Program-made: the position numbers and the translations under genes
Shown: positions 60,201-64,000 of the stretch, piece by piece
How the letters are laid out: every line of letters starts with the position of its first letter
Numbering within the stretch: the stretch's first letter is position 1
NCBI GenBank assembly: GCA_025201845.1
Contig: MU603933.1
Coordinates: 117,291 to 181,290 of the forward strand
Source of the DNA: Martensiomyces pterosporus
Taxonomy: Eukaryota > Kickxellomycota > Kickxellomycetes > Kickxellales > Kickxellaceae
Direction: 5' to 3'
DNA: 64,000 bases
Notes under the pieces: model-generated
The model's database searches: none
The model's input: the letters and a program-made list of their open reading frames with translations, nothing else
Told to the model about the DNA's origin: nothing

Positions 60201-61745
60201 TCGGCGGTTGACAATGGCAGCAGACCGCAGATTTATCGTGACCCAGCTCCACGGCCTGCTCGTCCTCGGCGTGCGGCTGCCGCGGCAGCTGAGGGCGCCA
60301 TACACGCAGCGCTTGCTGGAAAGCCCACTCGCCACCAGCCTGTGAAGATTCTACGGTCCGCGTCGGCCTCGAACGTGCCGCCGCCTACAAAACACACGCT
60401 CAAGGCCAGCGCTGCTACTGCCAACAATAGCGACGGCGTGGCTGCCGCTTGCACACAGGCTGCTGCAAAGCCCATGCCCTTGGCTGGCCGCAAGCGCCGG
60501 GCCAACTCTGCGGAGCCAGTGCCCACACGTGCAGTGCGCCCTAAACTCGCCAGCGGCACATCAGATGTTGCGCAGAGTGCCACAGCTCACCACATCCCTG
60601 CCTCTCAGGCAGCAGCCACCACGGCGGTGCCGGCTTTCACATTCGCTGGATCGGCGGGGAGCGAGGAGACATTTTCAATGTCCTCGTCCGCTGGAAGCCG
60701 CGCAGACTCGCAAGCCACTGTAGTAGAGAGCGACCACCAGCAGCAGAAGCAGCCACCTGCACTGGCCCACCGGAAGATTGCAAAGCCATCGCGCGCATTC
60801 TCCTCACTCCACTCCACAGCTGAGCCGTCGCCGTTTGACATTGACGTGAGCCTGAAGGCCGAACCTGCGTGCGACTGGGATGACATCGACGCCGACGATG
60901 CCGACGACCCGCTGATGGTGGCCGAGTACATTGGCGACATCATCGGCTATCTGCGCAAGCTGGAGCAAAAGACGATGCCTGACGTGGCGTATATGGCCAA
61001 GCAGGTCGAGCTCTCGTGGGAGATGCGCCGTGTGCTGGTCAACTGGCTTGTCCAGATCCACTACCAGCTACGCATGCTCCCGGAGACGCTCTTTTTGGCG
61101 GTCAACCTTGTTGACCGCTTCCTGTCCAAGCGCCAGGTGTCCGTGTCCAAGCTGCAGCTGGTTGGCCTCTCGGGGCTTCTTGTTGCCTGCAAGTACGAGG
61201 AGATGACGACGCCGCACATCCAGGACTTTGCCTATCTCGCTGGAAACTGCTACTCTGTCGAGGAGATCATGAATGCCGAGGTATTTATGCTCCGTGTGCT
61301 CGACTTTGACATGTCCTACCCTAGCCCCCTGACGTTCCTGCGTCGGGTGTCGAAGGCGGAGCAGTACAACATGCAGACGCGCACTGTTGCCAAGTACCTG
61401 ATGGAGATTTGCCTTGTGGACCACCGGCTGATGCCCTTCTCGTCCAGCGCTATCGCGGCAGCGGGTATCTGCCTCGCCCGGCGCATGCTCAAGGCTGGGC
61501 CATGGGACGGCAACCTGCGCCACTACTCCGGATATACCGAAGAAGAGCTGCAGCCGTGCATGCGCCTGGTTCTCGATCACCTGCTGCGTACCCAGGACGA
61601 CGAGTTCCTGTTTAAGAAGTACCAGCACAGGCGCTACCTGAAAGCCAGCCTCTTCTGCCGCGAGTGGGTTTCGCGCCACCGCCACGAGCTGGTGCCTGTC
61701 TCGCCGCCCATCGGCGATTTTGCTGCCTCCGGCGGAGCGCTCTGA
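57208..61745 (+). CDS. B-type mitotic cyclin (three-exon model)
   Basis: Model join(57208..57228, 57832..58053, 60066..61745), 640 residues, in frame. Exon 1 codes MGVHTRA with donor GTAAGT; exon 2 codes a Ser/Ala/Asn-rich tail with RSALSSVS, a destruction-box-like element; exon 3 begins KPGTTTAAASKAL and contains RVPLSAVDN near residue 123, a good D-box (RxxLxxVxN). The cyclin boxes start near residue 362 (MVAEYIGDIIGYL) with MRRVLVNWLVQIHYQLRMLP and the CLARRM region, matching B-type cyclins (fission yeast Cdc13, yeast Clb). They bind Cdk1 and drive mitosis (family knowledge). The introns are about 603 and 2012 nt, very long for this window, so exons 1 and 2 are the uncertain part. Exon 3, upstream residues included, is secure because it is open and contains the D-box. 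Confidence 0.85.
57451..57617 (+). repeat. Perfect 83-bp tandem duplication in cyclin intron 1
   Basis: Copies at 57451-57533 and 57534-57616 are identical by eye, including the T8 run. It lies in the putative first intron. No divergence between copies implies a recent event or an assembly artefact. Confidence 0.92.
58054..60065 (+). other. Candidate 2-kb intron of the cyclin gene
   Basis: No recognisable exon or gene inside, on either strand. Starts GTAGGT and ends TTTCACCGCACTTAG. A 2-kb intron is much longer than the 97-380 nt seen in other genes of this window, so missed exons, an alternative promoter or a nested RNA gene are possible. Confidence 0.5.
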
Positions 61746-62326
61746 GCGCGCGCGCAAAAGAAAAAAATCGGCCGAAGCTGCGAATGTAAAGCTGCGAATG
61801 TAACAACGTTGGTGCACCGTATCCTCGCCCTCGGCGGCTCTGCGTGCACCATTCGCCCTCTCAGCAACCACACCACCGCCAAATATGTTCTGTGCATTAT
61901 TTATTCCACACCCACACAGCCAGCTTTGTATCGGCAACCCTGTATCTTTCATTCATACCCCGCCCTCTCTTCAGTTTGTTTCACTTGCACTCCCGCACCC
62001 CCTTATGTCTTATCTTTCCTTATCCCTTTGCTTGCACGCTACTCCACATGCCTTTCCCCCTTCTCGCCTTCCTCCGTTTGTCATCTGTCGGGCACCCCGA
62101 TCATACCCCGCTACCTCGTACTTTCTAATCGCCCTCGCTCTTCTCTCTTGCGCAGAAAACACACTTCCTCGTTCAACTTTTGCTGTAGAAATTATTAGGG
62201 GGAGAGCTTGCCTCCAACCCCGCTACTCGTTTAATAAAAAATATTATTTCCAGTCGACACTGAGTGGTGAGCACGGATGGCTGCTTGCTGAGCTACTGGG
62301 AAAGCCCCAGTAATGCACCCTGCTTC
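61746..62326. other. Convergent 3' region cyclin / PBA2
   Basis: 581 bases between two facing stop codons, C/T-rich at 61980-62160 on the + strand, with AATAAAAAATATTATTT near 62231-62248 as a possible polyadenylation signal. No gene seen. Confidence 0.4.
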
Positions 62327-63103
62327 TCAGAACATCTCGGTGGGGGTGTTGCTGGGCATCAGCCACTCCCAGCTCCTCGGCGGCTGCCACTGCGCTACGC
62401 CAGACAGCAGCTCGAGCGCGGCATTCACTGCATTTGCCAGCATGATGGCATCCGGGACATTGTCGCCCTCATTCACCAGCGACACACACGCAGCAACCGG
62501 CACGCCCTCCTCGAGACACCGCTCGAGAAGCGGACGAGTGATTCCAGCCGAATGCAGCTGCTTCAGCGACTTCTTCAGTGCCTCGCTCCTGTCTGTGTCC
62601 GCAGCATCTCCTGCGTGTGTGTCAGCAAGGTCGTTCAGAGACAGGTCGCGGAATTTCGACACCAGGTCCTCGTCGCTCCAGTTTACCGTCAGCGTACGGA
62701 TCTGTGGCCCGCTAATGAGCGCATCTGCTCTCAGAGCCGCATCGCTGCTAGCAAGCAAAATCACGCGGTCGAATCCCCCGCTCTTTATGAACTCCACAAT
62801 CTCTTGCGCAAACACCCTGTGGTGCTTTGCCAGGGGCGGCGACCTTTGCTGAACGATCGTCCACTTCTTGTCCTCGGTCTGGTACACTTCCAACGGCACA
62901 GCCTTCTCCTCGCTGAGGTGATCGAAACCCGCGGGGCCTGACATTGGGATCAGCGAGCCTGTGTCGATGATGCCGATGCGTGGCAAGCTCAGCGTGTTTA
63001 TTAGGAGGTCGACTGCGAGCTGGGGCACGTTGCCTATTGACACTGCTGGGAGAATAAGCGTGCTTCCCTGTGTGGCGACTTTGTCGCTGGCCTTCACAAA
63101 CAT
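62327..63103 (-). CDS. PBA2: Proteasome assembly chaperone 2 (PAC2/Pba2) homologue
   Basis: A 258-residue, intronless protein; start MFVKASDKVATQGSTL, with a longer upstream frame ignored. The N-terminal block ILPAVSIGNVPQLAVDLLIN and LPRIGIIDTGSLIPMSG match human PSMG2 (ILPAVSVGNVGQLAVDLLIS and RIGYFYTDCLVPM). The C-terminus, PPRSWEWLMPSNTPTEMF, resembles the SSWRLLFG end of PSMG2. The chaperone partners PAC1 in a heterodimer that sits on the proteasome alpha ring during 20S assembly (family knowledge). Here the tail ends EMF, without the Tyr of a classic HbYX motif, so docking through Pba1 may dominate. The partner PBA1 is at 21.5-22.2 kb, about 40 kb away. The gene converges with the cyclin. 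Confidence 0.9.
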   Translation of the reverse strand: MFVKASDKVATQGSTLILPAVSIGNVPQLAVDLLINTLSLPRIGIIDTGSLIPMSGPAGFDHLSEEKAVPLEVYQTEDKKWTIVQQRSPPLAKHHRVFAQEIVEFIKSGGFDRVILLASSDAALRADALISGPQIRTLTVNWSDEDLVSKFRDLSLNDLADTHAGDAADTDRSEALKKSLKQLHSAGITRPLLERCLEEGVPVAACVSLVNEGDNVPDAIMLANAVNAALELLSGVAQWQPPRSWEWLMPSNTPTEMF

Positions 63104-63935
63104 GTTGCTCGAATTTGGCCGCTGTGTGCGTGGAATCAGTAGCTTGAAAAATGAGGTTGGAATGGGGAAGAGGAAAAAGCTGGAGTGCTGCTGAGGAAGG
63201 CGAGTGAAATCCAAGATCCACTCGCTTGCGTATACATGCCAATTGCGTCACCCTAGATGTCTTCAGACGGCTCGCCGGCGAGCCATCGACTCGAGCAGCC
63301 TCTCCGGACGGCTCGCTGATATGCAGAGATGCACCGCCGCTGCCGCCTCATCCGCTGCACCCTAACCGACCAGCACTGGGCGATGGCCGCTGCCCGCGTC
63401 AGTGTGTTCTGCGATGCCAAAGCGGCGCCCCATCACAGCCCGCACGGCCCATTTCCCCATCTGGACGCTCGTGTGTATCCTGCTCAAGCGGGCAAATGGA
63501 TCGCGGCGACGATCCCCGCTGGCCTATCCCGGGCACGGACAAATCGCAGGCGCCACTGCTCTTGGCCCTCGTGACGCACCCTGCTAAACAGGAGAAATCT
63601 CTCCGTTCTATCCGCTGCTGCTGCCAGAGCCAAACCTGCAGCTCCCTCGCTCTATAGGCTACATCTGCTGGCATAGTCTCCTGGTGCAGCTGCACGGAGC
63701 CTTGGGACGTCTACACCATGCGCCCTCTTCTCCCCTGCCTCTTTTCCGCTGCTTTATATTTAATGCATGCCATGCGCTCTTCCTCCTTCCTTTGCTCGCC
63801 AAGTCTGCACGCCTTCTTTCAACTGTAATATTACTGCCTAGGACTATTCGCGCCCTCTTTTTGTACACTGCACTTCAAATAATCATCTTCCCCTTCCACC
63901 ACTCACAGCAAACACTAGCAGAAAGCGTGGACAGC
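63104..63935. promoter_or_regulatory. Divergent promoter region PBA2 / right-edge gene
   Basis: About 830 bases between two divergent starts. Pyrimidine-rich on the + strand from about 63640 to 63905, just before the right-edge ATG, which fits the leader pattern of other genes here. No TATA box or coding signal recognised. Confidence 0.4.
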
Positions 63936-64000
63936 ATGTCGGTCAACAAGACACAAGAGCACCAGTCTGCCACCGACCTAGCAGCAGCGGTGGACGACTA
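63936..64000 (+). CDS. Start of an unidentified gene running off the window
   Basis: An ATG at 63936 opens a frame with no stop to the end of the window (MSVNKTQEHQSATDLAAAVD). It follows a long pyrimidine-rich leader and a stretch (AAACACTAGCAGAAAGC) typical of fungal 5' leaders. Only 21 residues are visible and none is diagnostic, so the product is unknown and this could be chance. Confidence 0.4.
   Translation, partial: MSVNKTQEHQSATDLAAAVDD

Overview
This window is nuclear DNA from a fungus that lies outside the Dikarya, most likely a zygomycete-grade lineage such as Kickxellomycotina (inference from gene content and remembered protein resemblance; no search was run). The fungal signature is a Vac7-type protein, which is fungus-specific. 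Against an ascomycete or basidiomycete are several genes that the yeasts and most Dikarya have lost: FANCL, LAMTOR5, Abitram/FAM206 and CFAP20. Introns are few to moderate (usually 95-210 nt, GT-AG, with one GC-AG), genes are packed on both strands, and promoters are often pyrimidine-rich. No mobile element, CRISPR array, rRNA or convincing tRNA was seen.

Layout, left to right. 1-13 kb: VAC7 (+), an ATF/CREB-type bZIP factor (+) with a possible spliced upstream ORF, a small acidic secreted and probably GPI-anchored protein (-), aldose 1-epimerase (-), enolase-phosphatase UTR4 (-), LAMTOR5 (+) and a KE4/ZIP7-type zinc transporter (-) with an unusual Cys-Pro repeat region. 13-24 kb: histone H2A.Z (-), a centrin-like EF-hand protein (+), a Sdt1/Phm8-type HAD phosphatase (-), the Nup160/Nup120 nucleoporin (+), proteasome chaperone PAC1 (-), a VAMP7-type R-SNARE (+) and GST kappa (-) broken or intron-split by a 38-bp tandem duplication. 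24-45 kb: FANCL (-, six exons), MIC10 (-, GC-AG intron), UNC50 (+), Abitram (-, four exons), DNA polymerase epsilon POL2 (-), cohesin regulator PDS5 (-), NatA subunit NAA15/NAT1 (+). 45-64 kb: a repetitive secreted protein (-), a prenylated ubiquitin-fold protein UBL3 (-), a scaffold gap flanked by duplicated contig ends, co-chaperone STI1 (+), CFAP20 (+), a gene-poor stretch of about 5.4 kb, a B-type cyclin (+) with unusually long introns, PAC2 (-) and the start of a further gene at the right edge.

The genes are ordinary housekeeping functions and not one operon-like system. Themes that recur are replication and chromosome maintenance (POL2, PDS5, FANCL, H2A.Z, cyclin B), proteostasis (PAC1, PAC2, STI1, NAA15, UBL3) and endomembrane/TORC1 biology (VAC7, VAMP7, LAMTOR5, UNC50, ZIP7). 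I found no clear new multi-gene system. The points most worth a second look are the 38-bp duplication in GST kappa that creates an exact GT-AG intron, the Cys-Pro repeats of the zinc transporter, the retention of centriole/cilium-linked genes, the CVIL prenylation signal revealed by splicing of UBL3, and the gene-poor region with long introns around the cyclin.
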